A stretch of DNA of 64,000 nt from contig CALYLW010000214.1 of the NCBI GenBank assembly GCA_944989445.1, forward strand, positions 620,001-684,000, written 5' to 3'. Each line of letters opens with the position of its first letter. Position 1 is the first letter of the stretch. Shown one piece after another: positions 45,074 through 55,784 of this stretch. The notes beneath the pieces were generated by a model, which searched no databases, was not told the DNA's origin, and saw nothing but the letters and a program-made list of their open reading frames with translations. Source of the stretch: Ampullaceana balthica (taxonomy: Eukaryota > Mollusca > Gastropoda > Lymnaeidae). A program made the position numbers and the translations under genes.

Positions 45074-45426
45074 TGAAATGATGTCAAGCTAAAATGTAAG
45101 TGTGTAAAACTTAAACCTTTTCAAGAATAGTTTCAGAAAAATTAAGTCCATAATTGGCATACATCCTCAAAGATTTATTACAATAATAATACGAAATAAT
45201 TGCAGTTAATATATTCCGCAACTAAAAGATTTTAAAGTTACTTTGTTATTATGGTTTGGACATTCTAGTAGTTTATCAATTCATCAAATTTTGAATTATT
45301 ACATTTCTCACTAAAACATTGCTTGGATCTTTAAAGAAATTACTTTGGACATTTTAATTCTAAACATAAAATCCTTAATGTAAAATCAAGATCGTTTTTC
45401 TGAATTCAATATTTTCAGTTAGCTTT

Positions 45427-45953
45427 TTAAATCCCTTATATTAACTTTACCGCCGTCTCATGGGCGGGCGGAAAAACAACAGTAAAAAATGACCCAATTC
45501 CCGTAAAGCCATCGAGTTGAAATTTGGAACACGGACCCGTGTCACCTAACAATGCATCGTATCAAATTTCAGATCGATCGAACGTACCGTAATTAAAATA
45601 ATGCATTTTTAGTTTATCTCTTTAAAACTATATGTAGAAGTCGCTATTGTTTACATTTTATGGGTCACTTGACTTCACGCCAGCCATCAGTGAACACATC
45701 TCGTGTTTTAACCAGGTGTACTGGCGTGCTTTTGTTTACATTTTACGTGTCACGCTGAGCTCGGTCCATCGATTGGTGACCAGACCTGTCCTCTCTCCCA
45801 CCCCCCAGGGGTTATAAAGCAAAGGGAGTTAAGACAGATTCAGTCTGTAAATCTTTGTCGCGTTTGAACATAATCAATACTTTTAGTTATGTCTCATATA
45901 TAAGGGATTTATAGTCAAAAACTTTGTTTTTAAAGGGTTTGTTTTATTATTAC
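45427..45953 (-). repeat. Hairpin-core repeat, minus orientation
   Basis: Runs from AAATCCCTTATATTAACTTT to TTTGTTTTTAAAGGGTTTG. Contains TTCAGATCGATCGAACGTAC and the CCGCCCG box. Copy B has the uninterrupted sequence AGCCTTTTGTTACATG near 25,416, so the insertion is specific to copy A and made no long target duplication. Confidence 0.75.
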
Positions 45954-46268
45954 ATGTTTCGCAATAAAATCATGGGTAAGGAAACATGAAAAACAATTAA
46001 AAGAACGTACTCAAACTCTAAAATAAATGGCAATCTTCTGAGTAAGATAAGAGAACCCTTCTAAACAATAAAAAGTTAATCTGGATCCTTGAATTTTTGA
46101 AGAATAAAAAGACAACCCTTAAAAGTCCCCCTGGAATAACACTTTTCATGCTCTAGTTCGCACTTAAAATTTGACAAGAGTCTAATGTAAGGCACTAAAA
46201 ATAGTGATGAAAGATCGTTTGCATCAGAAACGTTTCTTGAGGAGATATATTATTATTATTGTTAACTC

Positions 46269-46461
46269 CAGAGGCGTTACTTTGGGGGTACGGGGGGTGC
46301 GGAGCGCACCAGGTGACATCATCACAATGGGTAACACCAATATTTTTGTGTTTTCCAGTTATTTGTCTCGAGCGGACTCGGGGGTGGTCTATGGGGTAAT
46401 CGTAAGGAGGTGACACCACGAGCTACCACAATTGGTGACCCCAACATTAGTTCCGCCTCTG
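46269..46461. mobile_element. 193-bp hAT MITE (intact paralogue)
   Basis: Ends CAGAGGCGTTACTT and TTAGTTCCGCCTCTG, flanked by TTAACTC and TTAATTCC. It is the undisturbed partner of 25,726-27,492 and supplies the empty site for the nested hAT. Confidence 0.85.
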
Positions 46462-46499
46462 TTAATTCCTATAGGAGTTTTTTTTATACTGACCAAATA

Positions 46500-47042
46500 T
46501 TAATGTATTGTATTTATTTGATCACTCTCCGAAGATCCATTTTCAACGATTTTCATATAACATTGTGATTTCCACTTTTTCCAATTTGTTTACCAAAACC
46601 GGACATAACGGTAGTTGGCGGTTTAGTTGACATAAGAATACTTTTCCACATAACGATTATTCCGCTTTTCCCAAAAGGTGAAATTAAATAGTGAAAGTTG
46701 AAATGTATCAATTATCATTCAAATAATGCATTTCAACCTATAAATAGTTTATTAGATGTAATTAACTTTATTCTAAAACGTTAAAAATAAAATTTTGTTT
46801 TCTTCTGTGGATGAAATTTATGCAATTCAGATAAACTGGTACTGGGTTTAAGTCTTTAATTTTTTTACTGACATGATTGAAGAAATAGTATAAAAATATA
46901 TGATGAAACAGGAATGGAGTTAAAGATGGACAAAGATAGAGAACTGGTGGTATCTTAATATTTTCTGTTAAATTTTTAGACGACGTTTAAAAAATAATGA
47001 CACAAGGTATTCTATTGTGTTTGCTGGTTTGGATTTACTCAC
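46500..47042 (-). other. Intron of copy A, nothing recognised
   Basis: AT-rich intron colinear with copy B; no further feature. Confidence 0.5.
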
Positions 47043-47237
47043 CTCCGCTAATGTAAAGAGAACACAGTGACCTCACACTTTCTCCTCCAATTATTACCTG
47101 CATCACATCTACTGTCATTTGACAGCTGAGGTCCACAGTTTTCGAGTCTAACACATACATTTGGGAATTGTTATAGGACGTGTCTGCCAAGTAACTCGTA
47201 TTCATTTTGTAGGAAATTTTAAACCTTCCAGCGAAAG
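47043..47237 (-). CDS. Galactose-binding-like exon 2, copy A
   Basis: The exon has 195 bases and is phase 1-1. It encodes FAGRFKISYKMNTSYLADTS, QMYVLDSKTVDLSCQMTVDV and SVRSLCSLYISG. Fifteen of 65 residues differ from copy B, most in the first half. Open. Confidence 0.87.
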
Positions 47238-47344
47238 CTTGAAAGAGAAAAAAGTTTTTCTATCTATTTCAAAACTAAAAATACATATCTTGACTTTATG
47301 TACACGTCAAAGTGCATAAACCTTAACAAACCTAAAACCAACTC

Positions 47345-48990
47345 TCGATCATTTTAATAGTCTTATATTATTACTAGTCTTATTATAGCTTGCTTTGTAA
47401 GTTTAGTCGATCGGACTATTTTTAATATCCCAATTTTGAACCCATTCCCGTTATCTATCATTCTGAAATTTTGCATACATGTTCAATTTTGGTGATAGTA
47501 TGTTTTTGAATTTTGCGGATTTTTTACCACGTTTTTATTAACTTGCTTTCGTTACTGTGTGTCTGTCCACAATTTTTCAAATCTGCCATCGTAAAATTAA
47601 ACCATTTCTGATGGTCCTAAATTTTACCACAGATAGATCTTGGATGACAATGCATTGTTTCAAAATTTCAGATAAATCGAATGTACCGTTATTAAATTAT
47701 TGAACTTTTTAGTTTATCTATATATAAGCCAATGTATACATTGTTTACATTACATTCACGTGCCAAGTTCACACCAACCCCGACCACAAAAACCATGTTT
47801 AACATCAAGGGGAGATCAGTAATTTCCAGTCTGTAAATGTTTGTCGGGCAATGCGTATTATATTTGAACATAATCAATACTTCAAAACTCACCATAGCAT
47901 ACACTTAGACTAAAATGAATAAAATATATATACTTTTTTAAAAAGATTTTTAAATAGGTTAACGTTGAGTTGCATGTCGGCTTCTTAGACAGCGTTGAGG
48001 GCACAGTCATCAGCAAACAGCACGTATCTGATGATGTCTGTCATAACCTTGGTTTTTGCCTGAAGCCTCTGAAGGTTGAACAGTTTGTCATCTGTGCTTT
48101 ACCTCAGGTTGAAACCAACATTATCGTCTCCGAAGGCCTCTGTCAGCATGGCTGAAACATGAGGGCAGCTCTGCTTGACCCCGTTTGTGACTGGGAAAGG
48201 ATCAGATGACTCTCCGCTGTCCTGGACTCTGGCCTGCATTCCATCGTAGAATTGTTGCACCAAGATGATAAATTTCCTTGGGCAACCGTACTTGGCCATG
48301 ATCTTTCACATAACCTCACTGCTAACTGTGTCAAAAGCCTTGGTCAGGTCGACATTGGTGGAACATTCGTCGGATTTCTGCTCCTGACATTTCTCTTGCA
48401 GCAACCTTGCAGCGAACACCATGTCGATGGTACCTTGCTCTTTTCGGAATCCACACTGACTTTTAGGCAGGAGTCCTTGGTCAAGATAGGCTGTGAGGCG
48501 GTTGAGTAGGATTCTGGCAAGGATCTTTCCTGCGATAGAAAGAAGGGAAATTCCTATGATGTTAAACTTCCTTTTCGCTTATAGAGATGTATGATGGAGG
48601 CATCTTTGAATTCCTGCTGAATTGTCTCTTGCTCCGACATCAATAGAAAGAGCTGGTGGAACATTTAAGTCAGGGCTGTTCCCCCCTCCTTGTAGACCTC
48701 AACTGGTTTGGCGACTGAAATAGGTGCTTTGCCACTGGAGAGAAGACAAATTGTTTTCTGGGCCCGAGCAAGGTTCGGGGTCATCCAGTGCTTTTCTGGT
48801 GGGCACTTGGGGGAGACGATTGATGGCTTCGTCGTTGATTGTCGATGGGCGATTTAGGACTTTGTCGAAATGTTCGGCCCACCTCTCTAAGATCTTCTCT
48901 TTGTCTGTGACGAGAGTTACCGTCTGCGCTGAGGAAGAGAGTGCGAAGCGTTCCCGGACCGGAGATACTACCAAGCCTTGAGCACCACAT
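47345..48990 (-). mobile_element. Composite insertion: hairpin-core repeat remnant plus RTE-like LINE fragment
   Basis: Replaces about 0.3 kb of copy B (28,440-28,725). The left part (47,380-47,940) has ATTTTGAAACAATGCATTG-type and TAGTTTATCTATATATA core-repeat words. The right part is LINE coding sequence. The unique sequence resumes at ACACACTAGAATCACAAGAA, shared with 28,730. Confidence 0.7.
47960..48985 (-). pseudogene. RTE-clade reverse transcriptase fragment
   Basis: Reading minus through frame changes: LVTDKEKILERWAEHFDKVL, ASIIHLYKRKG, GKILARILLNRLTAYL, CGFRKEQGTIDMVFAARL, TKAFDTVS, GCPRKFIILVQQFYDGMQAR and DPFPVTNGVKQ. These are the finger and palm blocks of the RTE-like RT common in animal genomes. 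The N-terminal endonuclease and the region after motif B are missing or scrambled. Confidence 0.75.
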
Positions 48991-49206
48991 ACACACTAGA
49001 ATCACAAGAATACTCCCAACCAATTTTCCTAAGATGGCCTACTCTCAGTAAATTTTATTTACTTTTAAATCATATAAGGCTTTCTGAGGAATTCATTCAA
49101 AAGAAATCTTACTAAAAAGAACATAAAAGAACTCTTATGTAAATTTAAAATTATTTTTAAAAAGCATTAAAAAATTTAAACTAATAAATGAAAAAAGGAT
49201 CGGTAC

Positions 49207-49386
49207 CTGTGTCATTAACAGTAATTCGTAGCCAGGAAAAGGGATAAGTAATATTCCATGAAACAACCACAGACTGTAGATTGGTGTCTTGGTTACACGT
49301 GGAATCATTTCTGTCATTTATCCATGTGATAGATGGTTGCACTGGGTCGGTGGTTATTGCAGCAGAAACCACCGTGGTTAAATCTT
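49207..49386 (-). CDS. Galactose-binding-like exon 1, copy A
   Basis: The exon has 180 bases, phase 1-1, donor GTACCG. It encodes DLTTVVSAAITTDPVQPSIT, WINDRNDSTCNQDTN and VVVSWNITYPFSWLRITVND. It directly follows the first EGF exon in the protein. Open. Confidence 0.87.
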
Positions 49387-49432
49387 CTGTAAAAGTTTTA
49401 CAAAAATTTCAAGAAAAATCGTTTATTACTAT

Positions 49433-49434
<2 letters not shown>

Positions 49435-49514
<80 letters not shown>
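49435..49514. repeat. (TA)n microsatellite beside Gal-1 exon
   Basis: Paralogue of the tract at 29,173-29,263, at the same distance from the exon. Confidence 0.95.
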
Positions 49515-49521
<7 letters not shown>

Positions 49522-49559
49522 ATATATGTATATATAATATATATATAAATTTGTTCAAC

Positions 49560-50736
49560 AACCAGAATTGTGCATTTAATATTTACTAAAGTTGTTTTCT
49601 CCTAGAAATACATAATTAATATTCTTTCTTGAAATTGTCATTTTTTTTAACGTCTTGGGTATAAAAATACTGGATTGATAATGGTTGCATACTGACTCAC
49701 TAATTGATGTTTGTTATAATATATCAGTTTTTAATTATCCAAATTCAATATTTGTGATATTTATAGACACCACTTTTAAGCATTTGTAAAAGTCTATTTT
49801 TTATCTCTATTTAAAATCTCCAAACGTTCAAAATAATTTTACTCTCATTGGTGTGTCATATGTGTCCATGAGAGAAAGTTGCATATGCAACAACTTTAGT
49901 GATACAATTAACCGATTTAAAAAGACAACATATGAAACATCTAATATAAATTTTTAGACAATAGTTAAAGAACTTTGACAAATTTTATTTTTATTTACCC
50001 TAGAACGACTTTGATTTTGGCACAATTTTGTTTTAAATTCAGTATTTGTAAACACTTGTGTTGAAAACTTGTCTGGAAAATGTAATGCTTAAAGAAGACT
50101 TTTAATATAGTTTAAGTGAATATTTAAACGAAAATAATTTTTAGTGCAGAGAAAACGTGCTAAATGAATTTGGTGTTAAAGGGTATCAGAAAATACATAC
50201 TATTTTTCGGGACCGTACAATTATTTCGTGTTCACCGATATTTCCTCTAAAGCTTATTCACGTAAAACGTATTTACTGTATATTTTAATCTGTACACTCG
50301 AGAAAAAAATACGTGTCACGCCTAGTAATCTTGGTTATCAGACTAAGATGTATTTAAGAAATTACTTATAACAATAGAATTATGATACACCTTTTTAAAC
50401 TTTATAATGTACAACTCACCATCATGTATTGAACTCTGAGTTGACAGTGTCATGGCATAAATTGAAATTAAGTGTCCAACTGAATATCATCCACATTTAA
50501 ATAAACCATGGACTATAATGCTTCATGGGTTTTAAGTGTTAATAGACATTTTTGGTGCAGCAAATAAAACACAATAATCAATTGTATACAAGGATCGTCT
50601 GTAACAGATAAGATTACGGAACAGTCGATTGCAACTTTTAACCATTACAAACTAACAGGGATCTGAACTGCTGCCTTATCAGAAAATTACCAGAATCTGC
50701 GCGTCACCTGCCAAATGAGAATCGGCCTTGAGTGTC
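49560..50736 (-). other. Intron of copy A, nothing recognised
   Basis: Colinear with 29,290-30,440; no coding domain or repeat recognised. Confidence 0.5.
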
Positions 50737-50743
50737 TAAAACA

Positions 50744-52647
50744 GGGCATCCGGGCAGAATAGCGACTGTCAAAACAGCGACCGCCTAAATAGCGACTGCA
50801 TCATAACAGCGACTGCATCAAAATAGCGACTTTTTTCTTTTGCTTGTGATAATGTTTGAAAAACTTTTTGAAAAAACTTACTGTGCCTAGCCTACAATGG
50901 AGTTTATAAAATCAAGAAAAGTAAGACATGATAAGCCATGTAGGTTTTTTGTACAGAAGGGACAATAGAAAATTAAATACAATCAACTGGAGGTGTGTAT
51001 AAATAAATGTTGGTGTTGTAAAGAGTGTGTACACAATTTCGGGACACATTTAGAAAAAAAATTCTGTAAAAAAAAATAAAAAATTATAACTGCTATTACT
51101 TCAGTCAAATATATTTTGCAGAAAGCTCGATAGAGATTATCAAACATAGATGCAGTCGATTAATTGCGGGGGATTGCCGTGGTAGTGGCAGAGGTGGCGT
51201 GTGGCTGCTTTTTTAAGCTAGAGACACTTCGACTACAGGAATTTTTGATCCTCGGATATTTCGACCCTTTTCGTTTTTACCTCGTAAATTTTTTTTTCTA
51301 ATTTAAGAAAAAAATAGATAGTTTAATTTTGTTATCTATTAAAAAATGAAAACGGCATGAAATATTAATTTAAAACGTTTTATTTACCACTAAAAAGTAT
51401 ATACACTGAAAACCAATCAACATTAAGTGCGCATTCATGATTGTGTTAAATGCACAACTCCTCTGAGGTAGCAAGTCCTTCCAAACCTATCCAACTCCAC
51501 CCCCACCCCAATGCAATGTGGTCAGATAGTCCTTTATAGAAACCTACATTCTCTCAGCCCCAATAACTTTATTTACCTTCTCCACAACACGGGGTCCGTG
51601 GTCGTCACTTGGTTTAGCCTTCGTAACATGTCATTATGTAACCCCCGGACAGTTCGACCACAGGACGTTTTGACAAGGGGGCTGTCAATATTGTTAAATA
51701 AAACAAACCCGTAAAAACAAAGTTTTTGACTATAAATCCCTTATATATGAGACATAACTAACAGCATTGATTATTTTCAAACATTTACAGACTGAATCTG
51801 TCTTAACTCAACTTTGCATCATTACCCTAGTGGGGGAGGGGTGGGTGGGGGGGAGAGGGGAAAAGTCTGGTCACCGATTCGCTTGACCGAGCTCAGAGTG
51901 ACACGTAAAATGTAAACAAAAGCGCCCGTCGCTTCGTTGGGTCGCCTCAATGCGTGAGCTCAAAATTTCACGTTGGAAAAAAACAATAACAAACAGTGAA
52001 TTTAAATTACATACCTCATATAAGGATAAACTAAAAATGCATTAATTTAATTACGGTACGTTCGATCGATCTGAAATTTTGATACGATGCATTGTTAGTT
52101 TAGACGGGTCCGTGTGCCAAATTTCAGTTCGATCGGATCACGGGAAAGTGGGTCATTTTTCGACTTTTGTTTTTCCGCCCGCCGAGCCCATGTGATGATG
52201 AGAGAGACGGCCGCGAAGTTAATATAAGGGATTTAAAAAAAGTTGTTTGGGTAACCATGATTCAACTTTTATTTTTACTGAGCAGTTGTTTGTATTTGAA
52301 TGAATGCGTGTATATATATCATAAGTTAATTGTTTTAAATTTTATTTTAAACACAGTTTTTAATTTCAATAAATACTTCATCCAAATATTGCTATTTTGG
52401 AGTTTTTATTTGTTACTATGCATTTATGTAGTTTTTTTAACTTGGGGTCCATGAGTAAGGTTAGACGATGAAAAGGTCTCTATGTGTCAAAAAAGTTTGG
52501 AACCACTGTGTTAGGTGAACGGTTGGACAAACATAGCTATGCGGTGAAGTCGCTATTATGACAGTCGCTCTTTTGATACAGTCGCTATTTTGAAGTCGCT
52601 ATTATGACGGTCGCTGTTTTGACAGTGGCTATTTTGAACACGTGCCC
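50744..52647. mobile_element. 1.9-kb TIR element with GCGAC subterminal repeats
   Basis: Ends GGGCATCCGGGCAGAATAGC and GTGCCC, flanked by TAAAACA on both sides (50,737-50,743 and 52,648-52,654); copy B has a single CTAAAACAGATGG at 30,432. Each terminus carries five to six repeats of AATAGCGACTG or AACAGCGACC, in inverse orientation at the two ends. The interior has a nested hairpin-core repeat (51,703-52,240) and TTCGACCACAGGACGTTTTG-type motifs. No transposase frame. Superfamily unknown. Confidence 0.8.
51703..52240 (+). repeat. Hairpin-core repeat nested in the GCGAC element
   Basis: Starts AAAACAAACCCGTAAAAAC, has TATAAATCCCTTATATATGA near the start, GATCGATCTGAAATTTTGAT and AAATTTCAGTTCGATCGGAT in the core, and ends GAAGTTAATATAAGGGATTT. 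Confidence 0.8.
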
Positions 52648-52795
52648 TAAAACAGATGGAATACATGAACACAGTTTAGTCTGTATCTCTGAAGAGACGA
52701 AACAACTGATTATAATTGTCTCAACAGAAATGCTGACAGATTTTTATTTGAATTGAAATTATTTGAAAAGAGGTTTTACAAAATTTAATACTTAC

Positions 52796-52936
52796 GGTAT
52801 TGACAAGCAAGACCGAACCACCCTGTCAAACATTTGGAGCTGTCTGAACATTGTCCAGTGCTAAAGTTGCACATGTTATTTTCACAGTTACATTTATATT
52901 GGCAGTTTAAACCAAACCATCCTGTCGTAGTACAAC
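52796..52936 (-). CDS. EGF-like exon (N-terminal), copy A
   Basis: The exon has 141 bases, phase 1-1, acceptor ACGTCAAG and donor GTAAGT. It encodes GCTTTGWFGLNCQYKCNCEN, MCNFSTGQCSDSSKCLTGWF and GLACQY. Joined to exon 1 it gives a mature N terminus just after the signal peptide. Confidence 0.87.
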
Positions 52937-53395
52937 CTTGACGTGAGGGAAAAGAAGCATGAATAAAACAAAATACAAGTGAATGATCATTAGTTGAAGT
53001 GTATTTGAACTTGTGTTCTTGTGCATGGGCTTTGGGCACACCTGCGGTATGTAAGATGGAAAGGCACATATATATTATTTATGATTATCATTCTATTGCT
53101 TAGTTATTTGTGCCTTTTCGGGTAGGACAAGGGAATTTAGTAATGCAGACAGTGCAGTATCATGCCCCTGCTTCCCAAGTTTCATGTATTCTTACATTCG
53201 TCAAATGTGCACCTAGTTTTGGGTTGCAGTAAGAAACCTTAAATTTGTGTCCGGCTTAATCCAAAGAAGTTATAATTAATAAACATTTTTGGGGTATTTA
53301 AAAGGAAAATTATTACAAAATAAACAGTAGGGCTCTTACATTTCTTCCTACTAATTTTACATTGTGGGCTCATGATCATTGTATATAGATCAATA

Positions 53396-54027
53396 TACAT
53401 AATTTGCAATCTCTGTCACGTCTGACATGTCTGTCCGTGACGCAATGTGAGGTAACTTCCGATACAAATATATATAGAAGTAATAATGCTGCTTTCGAGA
53501 TTAACAAAATGTATTTCTTGCCATAAAATATTGTGATGTGACGTCATTATTTGAGCTTTTATTAATGTGTGAAGGGAACGAAGTAAAAAGAGCCATGTTT
53601 TATTTGATGTGATTAATATTATTATTATTTTTTTGTATTAAATGTCAGTTTTTGTGTATGTGTCCATGTCAAAATTACGTACGTAATTATAAATTTAATT
53701 TTCTATATCAAAGTATAACATTCGTTTTTCGGTTTTTTAAATTTACAATTGGTTGTCGTTTGGTTGTCAAGTTTCGATGCGTTTTGAACTACAAAGCCAT
53801 TATTTATTACTGCAAATGAAATTTGCCAACATATGCTTCAGTTTAGCGTTTGTTTTATCTTTTATACACTTTGAGATTTCATATTTGTATGTTTAAAAAA
53901 ACAACATATTTAAAAATCGGACTCCTCCCCACAATAGTTTCTTTTATTGTTATTTACATGTAATATTTTAATGCGTCTTAGACTAACTTGGAATAACAAA
54001 TCTTTGCTTTTAATATAGAACTGGAAG
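53396..54027 (-). other. Intron sequence, nothing recognised
   Basis: AT-rich sequence between cassette copy A and the signal-peptide exon; no domain. Confidence 0.5.
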
Positions 54028-54555
54028 GGGTGCCGACATGACAATAATGAAAACGTTTATTTGAATTCCTAAAACGTGTATATTAAATTGTATACACGAT
54101 TAACTTTTGATACTTTAATATTTTCTTTTATATATGATAAGTTTTACTGCAAAGGCTTCATGCCAAATAAATTGTTCGTTGTTATTCATATTTGTAAATA
54201 GTAACAATTTATTGTTTACATGTTTTTGATAATGTAGAGGTAATAATGTATGGACCAATGGGTGCATAAACTGACAAGTCATAATAGATCTTGAAAAGGT
54301 GCTGACTTGACAATATTAAAAACGTTTATGTGAATTACTAACACGTTTATATTAAATTGTAAATATGATTAACAGTTGATAATTTAATCTTTTCTGTTAT
54401 CCTGTGACAAACTTTGCTTACTACGTTTCATGCAAAATGAATAAATCTTTGTTTTTAACATGTGTAAAAATTACATTTTATTTTTTACATGCTTTGGTAA
54501 TGTTGTGGTAATAATGTATGGACAAATGGGCGAATAAACTGACAAGTCATAATCA
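54028..54555. repeat. Two tandem copies of a ~260-base unit
   Basis: 54,028-54,285 and 54,297-54,553 both run from GGTGC(C/T)GAC(A/T)TGACAATA through AAAACGTTTAT, GATTAAC and TTTCATGC to TAATGTATGGAC and AAACTGACAAGTCATAAT. Moderately diverged; no coding frame. Confidence 0.75.
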
Positions 54556-55180
54556 TCAATGAAGCTTAAACTGCTTCAAATCACAGATGTGCTTGATGTG
54601 GATCACATCACAGTCACATAATTTATTTTTAACGCACTGTGCTGTATTATTGGTGCATTCATAATTTGTGCGCACTATTCAAGGCCGCAAGTTAACGTCC
54701 GCAATATTTGTTAATACTTCGAACTTCAAACTTCTTTGCTGTAGTACCACCTTATGCTGTGTGTAATTCCTTATGCGTTTACTATTATCCTGATTATTTC
54801 ATTATTATTCATGCAAACTTATATAACGCGAAGCCTAAGCTTGGAATGTTTCTCATAACACATTTATTCGTATATATAATCAAAATATATACTCTGCTCT
54901 GTCCGTTCGTAAAGCTAAATTTTAGAAAGCGAAACGCTAAAAAAAATAGCCTTTTAAAAAAAAACTGAAAAAAACCCACAAAAACACAACAACCGAAAAA
55001 AAAGATATTTACAAACGTCCGCAATAAATTGTTCAATATGGAAAAGAGATTTAATGTTTCTGTCTTGTTCTCTACATTTTCTGATTATTTACTATGCGGC
55101 TTTCAGGCAAAAGGGACAATTACAAAAACTGAATCTATCCATTCTGAAGACTTTCTTTCATTTTTGACTGGGTAATACAT
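54556..55180 (-). other. Intron sequence, nothing recognised
   Basis: AT-rich; the open frames on both strands at 54.7-55.0 kb are low complexity and unrecognised. Confidence 0.5.
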
Positions 55181-55182
55181 TA

Positions 55183-55316
55183 GTATATATATATATATAT
55201 ACATGTGTGTGTGTGTGTGTTAAGGTGGTTGATGATATTGCTTAAGAATTGGACAGGATACCTCACACGGTTACATAATCCAGTTTAAATAAATTTTAGA
55301 TTGATGTACAGCTCTT
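55183..55316. repeat. Second copy of the 41.2-kb flank repeat
   Basis: (TA)n and (TG)n followed by GTTAAGGTGGTTGATGATAT, ATACCTCACACGGTTA and TTTAGATTGATGTACAGC; matches 41,197-41,322. Confidence 0.75.
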
Positions 55317-55554
55317 TTCTACATTTTTTGTTTTTCTGTTACTTTGTAGCTTTATTTTAATTTATATATGCACTGGAGTCTGTGGTTTAGACTTCTCATA
55401 TGGAAGTCTATGGTGCCTGTGGCGGCTTCGTTGTCTAGGGGAATCGAGGTCCGCCCTTGGCCACAGATATCAACCACACTTCAGGTAATAAAATACAAAA
55501 TACACAAACAAATTGTGCAATGAAAACAATAAATTTGAGCTTTATTTTTAGACT

Positions 55555-55600
55555 GATACGACAGTAAACGTTTCGGCTAATGCCTTCATCAGTACAACAT
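55555..55600 (-). ncRNA. Hammerhead ribozyme-like core
   Basis: The minus strand reads CTGATGA (55,586-55,592), a short stem-loop AGGC-ATTA-GCC, then GAAAC (55,570-55,574) and GTC eight bases later: the order of the hammerhead catalytic core (CUGAUGA, stem II, GAAA, cleavage NUH). Penelope-like elements are known to carry such ribozymes in their terminal repeats. Stem III would be only about two pairs and stem I pairs poorly here, so activity is doubtful. Confidence 0.6.
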
Positions 55601-55784
55601 AAAATACATTCTTACAATACTTACATAAGTAATAATAATATTCTTAAAACATATTGTATTTTAAAATATTTATGTTAAATAAAAAGAAAGGAAAAACAAA
55701 AACAAACATGGACACAGGATATAGCAAAAACGGGGAAGTATCCAAAGTTACAGTAAAAACCACAACGGGAACAAGATTATGCAG

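Larger units (their letters stand above)
41335..53395 (-). repeat. Segmental duplication, copy A of exon cassette
   Basis: Colinear paralogue of 20,250-31,148; all six exons open. Copy-specific insertions are the AGGGCTG MITE at 43.9 kb, the hairpin-core repeat at 45.4 kb, the RTE-bearing insertion at 47.35-48.99 kb and the GCGAC-repeat element at 50.74-52.65 kb. Confidence 0.9.
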
